From Nitrospira sp. ST-bin5 (GTDB lineage: Bacteria > Nitrospirota > Nitrospiria > Nitrospirales > Nitrospiraceae): DNA of 64,000 nt. Below are positions 33,717 to 43,621 of this stretch, piece after piece (position 1 is the stretch's first letter; each line of letters starts with the position of its first letter). The notes below the pieces were generated by a model. It ran no database searches. It had not been told where the DNA came from and saw nothing but the letters and a program-made list of their open reading frames with translations. The translations under genes and the position numbers were made by a program. The stretch spans positions 1-64,000 of the forward strand of contig MSXN01000001.1 of assembly GCA_002083555.1 (NCBI GenBank), given 5' to 3'.

Positions 33717-35887
33717 TGATCAAACCGATAGCATCCGGAAGACTCAACGTGCTCCCGAAGCTCTTCGGCTCGCATGCGGCCCCGTGACCGGAGATTGCGA
33801 TACATCGCGAGCGCCCACAGAGGGAAATACTGGCAGTACCAGTGATAGCGAAGATAGAACACGCGCGGGAACCCCGTGCCGGTGTGCATGACTTCTTCCC
33901 AGGAGCCATCCTTGAGCTGATGCCTCAGGAGAAACTGCACGCCGCGGGCGATGCTCAACGATTCCGTCACCCCGGCGGACATCAACGCCATCAAGGCCCA
34001 GGCTGTTTGCGACGGGGTGCTCTGGCCTTTGCCGCTATGCGCGTCCTCCGCATAGGAGAGACAGGCCTCACCCCATCCGCCATCGGGATTCTGCTTGGAC
34101 TCAAGCCAGGACACGGCCCGGCGGATGTAGGGAGACGAGACGTCTTCTCCGATCGCGCGAAGGCCGGCCAGCACCGACCAGGTGCCGTAAATGTAATTCA
34201 CGCCCCAGCGGCCATACCAACTCCCGTCCGCCTCCTGTTGCTTTTTGAGAAACGCCAGCGCCGGCTGCACGGCCGGATGGGAACGGTCGTAGCCCAAGGC
34301 GCCCAGCATTTCTAAACAGCGCCCGGCGAGATCCGCCGTGCTCGGATCAAGTAACGCCTTATGGTCCGCGAACGGGATGTAGTTAAAGACAACCCGATTG
34401 TTATCCTTGTCGTACGCGCCCCACCCGCCGTCGGAGCTCTGCATGGCCAGCACCCATTGCATCCCGCGGCGAATGGATTCCCGCAGGTCGGCCGGCTCCG
34501 GCATCTTGAGCTTCGCGAGCGCCATCAACACGACGGCCGAGTCATCCACATCGGGATATAGCTCGTTTTCAAATTGGAAATACCACCCGCCCGGCTCGGC
34601 TTGCGGGGAAGAAATCGTCCAATCGCCGACCGTTCTTGTCTGCCGGGACATCAGATAGCCACCCGCCTTCACGAGCGCCGGATGGTCTTGCGGCATGCCC
34701 GCTTCGATCAACGCATTCATGAGCAAGGCCGTATCCCAAATCGGAGAATGGCAGGGCTGCAGATGTAAGGTCGGCATGCGCTGGCCATCCACCGTCGCAG
34801 TTTCATGCACTTCCAGATCTTCAATCTCCCGAAGGGCTTTCTGCACCAGCGGGTCATCCATCTCATAGCCCAAGCACCGGAGCGCCAGCACAGAGTTGGC
34901 CATGGCCGGATAAATGGCGCCCAGCCCGCCCTTCCCTTTGAGGTGATCCAACATCCACGTGGCAGCCTTGTGCATCGCTTTCTCGCGCAACCACAGGAGG
35001 GGCATCCGGTCATAGAGCTTGAGCACCGCATCGAGCATGACGAAAAAATTATGCGGCGTGAACCAGGCTTGATCTTTGTTGAAGGGCGGATACTTCCAAT
35101 ACGGCACCTGCCCGCGCGGAACGAGGTACAGCTCCTCGATACCCTGCTCTCGCGGAATCCGGCACACCGGTTGATGCGCAAACACGATCAGCAACGGAAT
35201 GAGCACGGCGCGGGACCAATAGGAAATCGCGTAGATGCTGAAATAAAACCGCTTCGGCAGCAGCATGATCTCGACCGGCATGTGGGGCACGCCTTCCCAG
35301 TCATACTGATCAAACAACGCCAAGGCGATTTTCGTGAAGACGTTCGCCTGAACGACTCCACCCATGGTCATGATGCACTCACGCGCACGCAGCAAGCAGG
35401 GATCTGATGCAGGGATTCCGCTGAGCTTCAGCGCAAAATAGGCCTTCACTGAGGCGCTGATTTCCGCGGGTCCACCGTAATAGATCGGCCAGCCGCCGTC
35501 GGGCAACTGCATGGACTTTAAATACCGGACGGCGCGTTCTTCCTTGACGGGATCGACGCAATCGAGAAACCTCCGCAACATCAGATATTCCGACGTTAGT
35601 GTGGTATCGGCCTCGAGTTCAGCGACCCAGAACCCCTCGGCAGGGTCCTGCTTGGATAAAAACCAGCTTTGACTGCGACGGATCGCATCGTCGATCGCGT
35701 CCGGTTGACTCACGGTGTGAGCCGACGGGCGGCGCGATGAATCGGTGGCCGCCGATGGAGCCACTTTATCTAAGACAAGCCTGAGCGGAGGTGTTTGCGC
35801 ATATTCGACCGCCGGATTGTATTTCCCGGGAATCGTCGCGAGCCAACTACTGGAGATCCGGTCAAACAGTGTGCGAAAGAGCTTCAT
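33713..35887 (-). CDS. shc: Squalene-hopene cyclase
   Basis: The 724-residue enzyme cyclises squalene to hopene (and hopanol) at the membrane surface. The catalytic DXDD motif is present as DVDD (446-449), and several QW repeats are visible (for example the PDGGWPIYY, SDGGWGAYD, ADGSWYGRWG and PDGGWGEA segments). Length and layout are typical of bacterial SHC (HpnF). It is the first gene of the shc-hpnG-mla run and overlaps hpnG by four bases. Confidence 0.97.
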   Translation of the reverse strand: MKLFRTLFDRISSSWLATIPGKYNPAVEYAQTPPLRLVLDKVAPSAATDSSRRPSAHTVSQPDAIDDAIRRSQSWFLSKQDPAEGFWVAELEADTTLTSEYLMLRRFLDCVDPVKEERAVRYLKSMQLPDGGWPIYYGGPAEISASVKAYFALKLSGIPASDPCLLRARECIMTMGGVVQANVFTKIALALFDQYDWEGVPHMPVEIMLLPKRFYFSIYAISYWSRAVLIPLLIVFAHQPVCRIPREQGIEELYLVPRGQVPYWKYPPFNKDQAWFTPHNFFVMLDAVLKLYDRMPLLWLREKAMHKAATWMLDHLKGKGGLGAIYPAMANSVLALRCLGYEMDDPLVQKALREIEDLEVHETATVDGQRMPTLHLQPCHSPIWDTALLMNALIEAGMPQDHPALVKAGGYLMSRQTRTVGDWTISSPQAEPGGWYFQFENELYPDVDDSAVVLMALAKLKMPEPADLRESIRRGMQWVLAMQSSDGGWGAYDKDNNRVVFNYIPFADHKALLDPSTADLAGRCLEMLGALGYDRSHPAVQPALAFLKKQQEADGSWYGRWGVNYIYGTWSVLAGLRAIGEDVSSPYIRRAVSWLESKQNPDGGWGEACLSYAEDAHSGKGQSTPSQTAWALMALMSAGVTESLSIARGVQFLLRHQLKDGSWEEVMHTGTGFPRVFYLRYHWYCQYFPLWALAMYRNLRSRGRMRAEELREHVESSGCYRFDH

Positions 35888-36070
35888 GGAATCCTAGTGA
35901 ACGCATGGAGATGGGGGGATAGACGTGACGGCGTGCCACATGACCCTGGAGACGCCGACCCACCAGCGCGCGAGAGCCGCCCATCGGTGGGGGATATAAC
36001 AGACACCCCTACGTGAGTCAAGCAACGAGAACGGAAAGTTCTCTGCGATATCCGAGCCTTGCAGCTTGCC

Positions 36071-39000
36071 TCAGGCCGGCTGGAGATCGCCCAACCGCAC
36101 CGACACCAGCTTGGACACGCCCGGCTGTTCCATCGTCACGCCGAACAACGAATCGGCAATCGCCATGGTGCGCTTATTATGGGTAATGACGAGGAACTGC
36201 GCGTTCTTCGACATCTCCCGGAGCACGCTGGTGAAGCGCCCGATATTTTCCTCATCGAGCGGGGCGTCGATTTCGTCGAGCAGACAAAACGGCGTCGGCC
36301 GGATCAAGAAACTGGCGAAGAGGAGCGCCATTGCCGTCAATGTTTTTTCACCACCGGACAGCATCGTGATGCTCTTCAAACGCTTTCCCGGAGGCTGCGC
36401 CACAATATCCACGCCCGGCTCTTGATTCCCTGCGCCTTCTCCGTTTTCGCCGACCGGCTCATCGACCAACAACAGCTCCGCACGTCCCCCGGGAAAGAAC
36501 TGGCCGAAGACTTCGGTGAACTTCTGCTGAAGCTCGGCGAAAGTCGTCACAAACATATCCTTTGTCGTTTTGTTGATCCGCTGAATAATTTCCTTGAGGG
36601 AGTTGATCGATGTGGCAAGATCCTGCTCTTGAGTGGTGAGAAAGGTATAGCGCTGGTCGAGTTCCTGATGCTCGCTGATCGCTGCGAGATTGATCGGCCC
36701 CATGCGGTCGAGCCGTTCGCGCAGCTTGTGCAATTGCTCCTTCAGTTCAGCGTGTGGCGCCTGTGCCAATGGATTCGGAACCGCCTCAGCAGCCCCCTCA
36801 CTCCCGGCATCCGCGACAGTCTCGGGACCGGATACCGCACCGCCGCTGGCCAGCGCAACCGGATCCAGCTGATACGTTCCCGCCAAGGTGCTTTCGACCG
36901 CGCTCAACTGCGTGCGCAGTTCAGCCCGCCGGACCTCCACCGCCATACGCGCATCCCGCACCGCCGACATGTCGCGACGCACCACGTCCAGACTGGCCTC
37001 TAACGATTGTCCGACGGCCATCTCTTGAGCCTGCTGTTCTTGCGCGGCAATCAACTGAGCCTTAATCTTTGCCGCGGCCTCGCCGAATTCCTGGCACAAC
37101 AGTTCCTGGCGGCTGCGTTCTTCCTGGCTGTGTTGAATGTCACGGTCCAATCCCTCAAGGTGACTCTGCAGGGCCTGCCGACGTTGTTCGCTTTCGACTT
37201 GCTGCTGCCTGATTCGCAAACGATTCGCCTGCTCATGCCCTTGTTTCGCACGCAGACTTTCGGACAGCAGTCGGGCTTCCGTCACCCGTTCTTGAAACAC
37301 CCGGCCTTCTTGATCGATGGCCGTCAACCGCTCCCGCACACGCCCTAAACTGGCCTCTTGCCCGGCCTTTTCGCTGAGCCACTGCCCTAACTGAGCCTGC
37401 GCTGAACGCGCCTCCTGTTCGAACCGCTGCCGGTCGACGATCCCTTTTTGTATCTCGGCGGCAATTCCTGCCAGACGCACGTCGAGATCCGCCATAAACT
37501 GCCGGAGGTTTTCTTCGTCTTTCCGTAAGGACAAATCCTGCATTTCCGTATCCCTTAGGGATTCGGCCAACTGCCGAATCTGCAAGGTCAAACTCTGTCC
37601 GAGCCCCTGCAACTCGAGACGCCGCTGTTTGTCGGACTCGACCGCTGCGGTGAGCTCGCTCCGCTTGGCCTCCAGGCTGACGACCTCGCGCCGGCGCTCC
37701 AACAACCCTTGCCCCGCATGGGCATGGCCGCCGCTGATGACGCCGGAGGCATCCATCACTTCGCCCCCCAATGTGACCAAGATAGGTCCCTCAGCCCCGG
37801 CCCAGAGTTGTCGTTCCCACAATCGCACTGCATGATCCAACGACTCCACAATCACCACACGATCGAACAGACAGTCTTTCGCCGCCGTGCGAGCCTCGTC
37901 CGCTTGAATCAAGTCGACCGCCCTGCCCACCACACCGGCCTGATCGGCGAGCGCCTGCCACCAGGCCTGAGCCCCTGATCCGGCGCGTTCCCAACGCGGC
38001 TGTTGCGGGATAAACGTCCCGCGCCCCAGTTCTTTCTCCCGAAGAAAACTAATCGCACGCTGCGCCACCGACGGTTCATCGACAAACCACCCGTGCACAC
38101 GCTCTCCTAAGACCGCTTCGACCGCCCGGTCCATGCCGGGAGGGATCACGAGCCATTCGGCAATCGCATCGCGAACTCCCTCGCAGGATTTGAGCGCCGT
38201 GCCTTCATCCTGGCCTTCCCGCCCGTACCCCATTTCTTCCCGCACGACGCCTTGCAGCGCCTGCAACCGTGAATCGACGGCCGCTAATTCTTCCGACCGC
38301 TGGAGGATGACACGATCGAGGTCCTGCTGTTCAGCCGCCACATTGGACGCCTCAGTTTGGACGCTCTCTTGCTGCGCGCGAATCGTGGCGACCATGCGCC
38401 CGGCCTCGCCATACTCCTGCCTCAAGGCTTCATGGCGCGTCAACGCCGTCGATCGATGACCTTCCAACTCTTCTTGCTCCACGGCCAGCTTGGCCCCCCG
38501 ATCGGAGACTTCGCCCATTCTGGCAATCAACTGCGCCACCGTCTGTTCGGTATTCGCCACCAGAACCGCCAGCTGCATAATGTCGAGACGCCCGCGCTCT
38601 TCCTCCGCCACGGCAGAAGCTCGCTGATGCAGGAGGCGCTCCATATCTTGATCCAGCGCGGCGAAGGCCTGCTCGCGCGACAGCAACTCCTCTTCAAGCG
38701 AGACCAGCGACGCTTCGATGGTTTCCAGCGAGTGCGCCAACTCCTCCTGGGCGTTCGCCAGACTTTCCAACTCATGGGATTCTTGCAGTTGCTGCTGTTC
38801 GAATAATTGGCTCCGGTTCCGCTCGACTTCGGCCGCCGTCAGCGCCTGCGCCTGCTGGTGCTCGATTCGGCCCAGTTCTTCGCGGATCTTACCGGTCGAC
38901 TCGCCGATTTCAATCGCCCGCAAACGGGATTGCTCCAAATCCGTCGCGAACCGTGCCTGCCCGGCGGATTTTTCGGATTCTTGTTGATCGAGATTCAGTA

Positions 39001-39775
39001 CTTCGGCTTCGACGTCCTTCAAACCCGCCCGTAGTGCAACGAACTCCCTGGTCAATAGCTCGATCTCAACGGCCCGCGCTTCTTGCTGCAACGTCTGGTA
39101 GGTGCGCGCCTGCCGCGCCTGCCGCTCCAGCGAATTCAGCTGTTTCTTCACTTCCGCGATGATGTCACGGACGCGCAACATGTTTTGCTGGGTCGTGTCG
39201 AGCTTGCGAAGGGCTTCAGCCTTCTGCTTTTTGTACCGGACGATCCCGGCCGTCTCTTCAATCAACTCGCGCCGGTCTTGAGGCGACGCGTTCAGGATCT
39301 GATCGATCTGGCCCTGGGCAATGACCGTATGTCCCTTGCTGCCGGCACGCGTATCCATGAGCAGCGTCCGGATATCTTTGAGCCGGCAGGCCGTCTTGTT
39401 GATGAGGTATTCGCTGTCCCCGTTCCGATAGAGCCGCCGCGTGATCATGAGCTCTTGGAACTCGGTCAACTCGCTCGGCAATCCCGACCCACCCTCCTGA
39501 GGCAGCGCCGTATGGTCAAGTCCGCCGATGATGAGCGAGACCTCGGCCATCCCAAGGGGCTTGCGCAATTCGGTGCCGTTAAAAATCACATCTTCCATTT
39601 TCTCGCTTCGCAACGTCTTGGTGCTCTGCTCGCCCAACACCCAGAGAATGGCGTCTACTACGTTGCTCTTGCCGCTGCCGTTGGGGCCGACGATAGCCGT
39701 CACCCCTTGCGGGAACTCGATCCTCGATTCGGCAAATGACTTGAACCCCAGCATATCGAGCGATTTCAAATACAT
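36071..39775 (-). CDS. smc: Chromosome segregation protein SMC
   Basis: I start at the ATG at 39775 (MYLKSLDMLGFKSF), with AAGGGTG upstream; a start 63 bases earlier would add a non-conserved leader. The 1234-residue protein has Walker A GPNGSGKSN, two long coiled coils split by a hinge domain (about 500-680), and a C-terminal ATPase half with signature LSGGEKTLTAMALLF and Walker B FCLLDEIDAPLD. It organises the chromosome with ScpA and ScpB, which are not in this window. It stands alone, separated from shc by about 180 bases. Confidence 0.97.
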   Translation of the reverse strand: MYLKSLDMLGFKSFAESRIEFPQGVTAIVGPNGSGKSNVVDAILWVLGEQSTKTLRSEKMEDVIFNGTELRKPLGMAEVSLIIGGLDHTALPQEGGSGLPSELTEFQELMITRRLYRNGDSEYLINKTACRLKDIRTLLMDTRAGSKGHTVIAQGQIDQILNASPQDRRELIEETAGIVRYKKQKAEALRKLDTTQQNMLRVRDIIAEVKKQLNSLERQARQARTYQTLQQEARAVEIELLTREFVALRAGLKDVEAEVLNLDQQESEKSAGQARFATDLEQSRLRAIEIGESTGKIREELGRIEHQQAQALTAAEVERNRSQLFEQQQLQESHELESLANAQEELAHSLETIEASLVSLEEELLSREQAFAALDQDMERLLHQRASAVAEEERGRLDIMQLAVLVANTEQTVAQLIARMGEVSDRGAKLAVEQEELEGHRSTALTRHEALRQEYGEAGRMVATIRAQQESVQTEASNVAAEQQDLDRVILQRSEELAAVDSRLQALQGVVREEMGYGREGQDEGTALKSCEGVRDAIAEWLVIPPGMDRAVEAVLGERVHGWFVDEPSVAQRAISFLREKELGRGTFIPQQPRWERAGSGAQAWWQALADQAGVVGRAVDLIQADEARTAAKDCLFDRVVIVESLDHAVRLWERQLWAGAEGPILVTLGGEVMDASGVISGGHAHAGQGLLERRREVVSLEAKRSELTAAVESDKQRRLELQGLGQSLTLQIRQLAESLRDTEMQDLSLRKDEENLRQFMADLDVRLAGIAAEIQKGIVDRQRFEQEARSAQAQLGQWLSEKAGQEASLGRVRERLTAIDQEGRVFQERVTEARLLSESLRAKQGHEQANRLRIRQQQVESEQRRQALQSHLEGLDRDIQHSQEERSRQELLCQEFGEAAAKIKAQLIAAQEQQAQEMAVGQSLEASLDVVRRDMSAVRDARMAVEVRRAELRTQLSAVESTLAGTYQLDPVALASGGAVSGPETVADAGSEGAAEAVPNPLAQAPHAELKEQLHKLRERLDRMGPINLAAISEHQELDQRYTFLTTQEQDLATSINSLKEIIQRINKTTKDMFVTTFAELQQKFTEVFGQFFPGGRAELLLVDEPVGENGEGAGNQEPGVDIVAQPPGKRLKSITMLSGGEKTLTAMALLFASFLIRPTPFCLLDEIDAPLDEENIGRFTSVLREMSKNAQFLVITHNKRTMAIADSLFGVTMEQPGVSKLVSVRLGDLQPA

Positions 39776-39873
39776 CGATTCACCCTTGGTTGAGCAGCCG
39801 GATTGGCGAGCGGAAAAATAGCTCGGCCCTTGTAACATAGGGCCAAAAGGAAATCAAAATAAAATACCGCGGG

Positions 39874-39901
39874 TAGTAGGGGGCTGTTCGGCCCCCTACT
39901 A
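39874..39901 (-). terminator. Intrinsic terminator after ispH
   Basis: An 11-base-pair perfect stem, TAGTAGGGGGC with GCCCCCTACTA, encloses a six-base loop. In the minus direction it lies 29 bases after the ispH stop and is followed, after a short GC stretch, by the T-rich TATTTTATTTTG. It separates ispH from smc. Confidence 0.75.
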
Positions 39902-39929
39902 GATATATGAATTTCTCAGAGCGCGACGA

Positions 39930-40892
39930 TTATCTGGCGGCGCCCGCAGCGGGCTTGCTGGCTGATTCGATCTGAACAAGTTCTTTAGGCAGGAGAAATT
40001 CGACGTCCTCTTCAATTACCGTCAGCTCTTCCACCTCGGAGGGGCCGGAGCTCTTGAGGAAGGCCACGACTTCAGTCACAAGGACTTCCGGAGCTGATGC
40101 ACCGGCAGCGATCCCGACCGCCTTGGCTGATTTCAACCAATCAGCGTGAATGTCACTGGCGGAATCGATCAGATAGGAGGGAATCCCGCATTGCTCCCCC
40201 AACTCGCGCAGGCGGTTGGAGTTCGAACTATTCGGCGATCCAATGACCAGGATCACATCCACCAGGCGGGATAATTCTTTCACCGCATTCTGCCGGTTTT
40301 GCGTCGCGTAGCAAATGTCTTCCTGGTGCGGGCCCTTGATGTTCGGAAACCGCTTATTGAGCGCGCCGACGATGTCCCGGCACTCATCCACGCTGAGCGT
40401 CGTCTGCGTCACATAAGAAAGATTCAGCGTATTGTCCACATGGAGCTTCTCCACATCTTCGACCGATGAAACCAGGTGGAATTTATCGGGAATCTGCCCC
40501 AGCGTCCCAATCACCTCGGGATGCCCGGCATGGCCAATCAAAATCAGCTCATAGCCCTGGGTGTATTCCCGGTTCACTTCATTGTGCACCTTGATGACCA
40601 GCGGACAGGTGGCATCGATGACGTGCAACCGGCGCTGATTCGCCTCGGCCCACACCGACTTGGCCACGCCATGCGCGCTGAAAATCACCACTGATCCTTC
40701 AGGCACTTCGCTCAGCTCTTCTACAAACACGGCGCCCTTGTGGCGAAGCGAATTCACCACGTGACGGCTGTGAACGATTTCATGGCGGACATAAATGGGG
40801 GCGCCGTACTTCTTGAGCGACAGATCCACGATATCGATCGCTCGATCGACCCCGGCGCAAAATCCCCGCGGATTGGCAAGGTATATCTTCAT
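39930..40892 (-). CDS. ispH: 4-hydroxy-3-methylbut-2-enyl diphosphate reductase
   Basis: The 320-residue enzyme makes IPP and DMAPP from HMBPP, the last step of the MEP pathway. The three cluster ligands are visible: Cys12 (PRGFCAGVDRA), Cys96 (DATCPLV) and Cys194 (DICYATQNRQ). Conserved His (HEIVH, SAHGV) and TQTTLSVDEC motifs are intact. The C-terminal 25 residues are a non-conserved extension. It is transcribed divergently from the phoB-like gene, with a shared 186-base promoter region. Confidence 0.97.
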   Translation of the reverse strand: MKIYLANPRGFCAGVDRAIDIVDLSLKKYGAPIYVRHEIVHSRHVVNSLRHKGAVFVEELSEVPEGSVVIFSAHGVAKSVWAEANQRRLHVIDATCPLVIKVHNEVNREYTQGYELILIGHAGHPEVIGTLGQIPDKFHLVSSVEDVEKLHVDNTLNLSYVTQTTLSVDECRDIVGALNKRFPNIKGPHQEDICYATQNRQNAVKELSRLVDVILVIGSPNSSNSNRLRELGEQCGIPSYLIDSASDIHADWLKSAKAVGIAAGASAPEVLVTEVVAFLKSSGPSEVEELTVIEEDVEFLLPKELVQIESASKPAAGAAR

Positions 40893-41078
40893 GATGAGTC
40901 AGGCTCCTTCGCAAGCGCGTTCGATGGTTGACGAGACCGGACCGATCCCGGCCGGCTCACCGCACGCGTGTCACCTTACGTCAGATCGTCCAATGTCGTC
41001 AACAGAAGAGCCCCGTTGACCAGCCCCTGCAGTCGCTTGACAGGGCCTCCCCTCCCCCGTAGGCTGAGGGTCGCCAAT

Positions 41079-41789
41079 ATGAGCACTGCTTCCGCCAAGA
41101 AAATCCTGATCGTCGAAGACGAAAGGGACATTCTTCAACTCGTCAAGCTCTACCTGGAGAAGGAAGGCTACCGGATCGTCACGGCCTCGACCGGATCGGA
41201 AGGGCTGGCCCAGGTTCGCACGGAAAAACCCGACCTCGTCGTCCTTGACTTGATGCTCCCCGAAATCGACGGGCTCGAAATCTGCAAACGCCTTCGCTCA
41301 GCCCCCGATACCGCAATGCTGCCGATCATCATGCTCACGGCCAAGGCCGAGGAATCAGATACGATCATCGGCCTTGAGTTAGGGGCCGACGATTATGTGA
41401 CCAAGCCCTTCAGCCCGAAAACGCTGGTCGCGCGGGTGAAAGCGCTGTTCCGCCGGCTCGAACGGAAACCGGAGGACGGCCCGACCCGTTTCACCTACGG
41501 CCCGCTGATCCTGGATCTCACTCGCCATGAAGTCACGGTAAAAGGGAAAGAAGTCCCCCTCACGGCGAAAGAGTTTGGGCTGCTCGAACATCTGCTACGC
41601 CATCCCGGACGCGTGCTGACGCGCGACGTCCTGCTCAACGCCGTCTGGGGCTATGAGTACTACGGAACCACCCGGACCGTCGATGTGCACATCCGGCGGC
41701 TCAAACAAAAGCTCCCGTTGCTGGATGACGCCATTCTTTCCGTGAAGTCGCTCGGCTATAAGCTCAAAGAAGCGGACGGGTCCGGATGA
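41079..41789 (+). CDS. phoB: PhoB/OmpR-family response regulator
   Basis: The start is the ATG at 41079 behind GAGGG; the frame is open further upstream but reads through the intergenic region. The 236-residue protein has a receiver domain with phosphoacceptor Asp57 (DLVVLDLMLPE), a conserved Lys in TKPFSPK, and a C-terminal winged-helix DNA-binding domain (RHEVTVKGKEVPLTAKEFGLLEHLL). It overlaps the kinase gene by four bases. The Pit-type phosphate permease and its DUF47 partner lie immediately downstream, so a phosphate-responsive role is likely. Confidence 0.92.
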   Translation: MSTASAKKILIVEDERDILQLVKLYLEKEGYRIVTASTGSEGLAQVRTEKPDLVVLDLMLPEIDGLEICKRLRSAPDTAMLPIIMLTAKAEESDTIIGLELGADDYVTKPFSPKTLVARVKALFRRLERKPEDGPTRFTYGPLILDLTRHEVTVKGKEVPLTAKEFGLLEHLLRHPGRVLTRDVLLNAVWGYEYYGTTRTVDVHIRRLKQKLPLLDDAILSVKSLGYKLKEADGSG

Positions 41790-43621
41790 GATTGTCGATC
41801 CGCTGGAAGGTGACCCTCGGCAGCCTCCTCGCCGTCACCTGCGGGCTTGCAGTCGCCGGCCTCCTGGCCATGCAATCGCTCGAGCAACAAGAGATCACAC
41901 AACTCAACGACGTGCTGGACGCCAGAACCAACTTGGTGGAATACAGCCTCCGGTCGGCGTTCGCCGCACCGCTATCCCAGGACCAACAGACACACCTGAG
42001 AGACGTCGTCCGTCAGCTGGGAGCGAAAGCGCTGGCTCGGGTAACGCTGGTCGCCGCAGACGGCATCGTCATCGCCGATAGCGCCGTGGACGACACGGGA
42101 CTCTCGGCAGTCGAAAATCACCTCTCGCGGCCGGAAGTTCAACAAGCACTCGCGACCGGCCAGGGACGAGATATACGCGCCAGCCGCACGACCGGCGCTC
42201 GCACCATGTATCGCGCGCTCCGAACGGAGTTGCACCATGCAGGCAAGTCGGTGGTCCTGCGCGTCGGCCTGCCGATGACGATGCTGGAACGGGAGACGGC
42301 CACACTCCAACGCAATCTGGCCATCGCGCTCGGAGTCGCCTTTCTGATGGCCCTCCTGCTCAGCCTCTGGATGGCCCGCAATATTACGAAGCCGCTCTCG
42401 GACATCGCCGGCGTGGCTCGCCGGCTTTCGGCAGGCGATGCGACGATTCGCATCCAGATTCACTCCCAAGATGAGGTCGGCCTGCTGGGCGAAACCCTCA
42501 ATCATATGACCGACCAGCTCCGCACGAAGATCGACGAACTCTCGGAAGACCGCGCTCAACTCCTCGCCATGTTGACCTCGATGGTCGAGGGCGTCATGGT
42601 CTTGGACTGCCGAGGGCGCATTCTCCAGATCAATCCGGCACTCGAGCGCATGTTCGATGTCCGCCGCACTGAAATTCGCGGACAGATCAGCACGGAGGTG
42701 TTGGCCCATCCGGAACTCAACAGCCTGATCACGACCATCCTCACGAATCGGGCCGGCCAGGAAGCGGAGATTACCCTCACGCCAGGGGGGCGCTGTCTCC
42801 ATATCGAAACCTCGGTGGCGGGATGCGAACGGGAAAACGAAGCTTGCGCCGTGCTGGTCTTTCACGACATCACCGAACTGCGCCGCCTGGAAAAAATTCG
42901 CAAAGACTTCGTGGCCAATGTGTCGCATGAATTGCGCACCCCTCTGACGTCGATTAAAGGCTATGTGGAGGCGCTGTTGGATGGGGGGAAAGACGATCCG
43001 GACACCGCCGTCAGCTTTCTCACGATCATCCTGAAACAGAGCGACCGGCTCAACCTGATCCTGGAAGATCTGCTGGAGCTGTCCAAAATCGAGTCGGGAA
43101 GAGTCTCATTCAAAGAAGATCCGCTAGATCTCCGCAGCTTGATCGAACGGACCCTCTCGATGATCAAACCCCTGGCGGATAAAAAAGGGCACCAGCTCGT
43201 CTCCCGCATCGACGACCGCCTCCCGCCAATCGCCGGAGACGAAGGCCGCCTCGCCCAAGTCCTGACCAACCTCCTCGACAACGCGGTGAAGTACACGCCC
43301 GAACGGGGGACGATTACCGTGACAGCTAGAAATGTGCCGGAGCAGGCTGTTGAACTTACCGTAAGCGATACAGGCCTCGGGATACCTGAGCAGGATCGCC
43401 CGCGCGTCTTCGAGCGCTTCTACCGGGTTGATAAAGCCCGCTCACGCGAACTGGGAGGAACCGGACTCGGCCTCGCCATCGTGAAGCATATTGTGGAAGG
43501 ACATGGGGGACAAGTGTGGGTAGAGGCTCACGCCCCGCAGGGAAGCCGCTTCGTGGTCCGTCTGCCGATCACTCGCCAGACGAGAGGACCTCTTCACGCA
43601 AAAGAGGACAAAATCATATAG
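41786..43621 (+). CDS. phoR: PhoR-type sensor histidine kinase
   Basis: The 611-residue membrane kinase has two helices (about 10-30 and 177-196) flanking a periplasmic sensor region (about 31-176), a HAMP domain (about 198-250), a PAS domain (about 255-360), the dimerisation domain with phospho-acceptor His381 (FVANVSHELRTPL), and a HATPase domain with the N box (NLLDNAVKY) and G boxes (DTGLGIP, GGTGLGL). The first four bases overlap phoB. The last 28 bases overlap the convergent Pit gene. Confidence 0.94.
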   Translation: MRLSIRWKVTLGSLLAVTCGLAVAGLLAMQSLEQQEITQLNDVLDARTNLVEYSLRSAFAAPLSQDQQTHLRDVVRQLGAKALARVTLVAADGIVIADSAVDDTGLSAVENHLSRPEVQQALATGQGRDIRASRTTGARTMYRALRTELHHAGKSVVLRVGLPMTMLERETATLQRNLAIALGVAFLMALLLSLWMARNITKPLSDIAGVARRLSAGDATIRIQIHSQDEVGLLGETLNHMTDQLRTKIDELSEDRAQLLAMLTSMVEGVMVLDCRGRILQINPALERMFDVRRTEIRGQISTEVLAHPELNSLITTILTNRAGQEAEITLTPGGRCLHIETSVAGCERENEACAVLVFHDITELRRLEKIRKDFVANVSHELRTPLTSIKGYVEALLDGGKDDPDTAVSFLTIILKQSDRLNLILEDLLELSKIESGRVSFKEDPLDLRSLIERTLSMIKPLADKKGHQLVSRIDDRLPPIAGDEGRLAQVLTNLLDNAVKYTPERGTITVTARNVPEQAVELTVSDTGLGIPEQDRPRVFERFYRVDKARSRELGGTGLGLAIVKHIVEGHGGQVWVEAHAPQGSRFVVRLPITRQTRGPLHAKEDKII

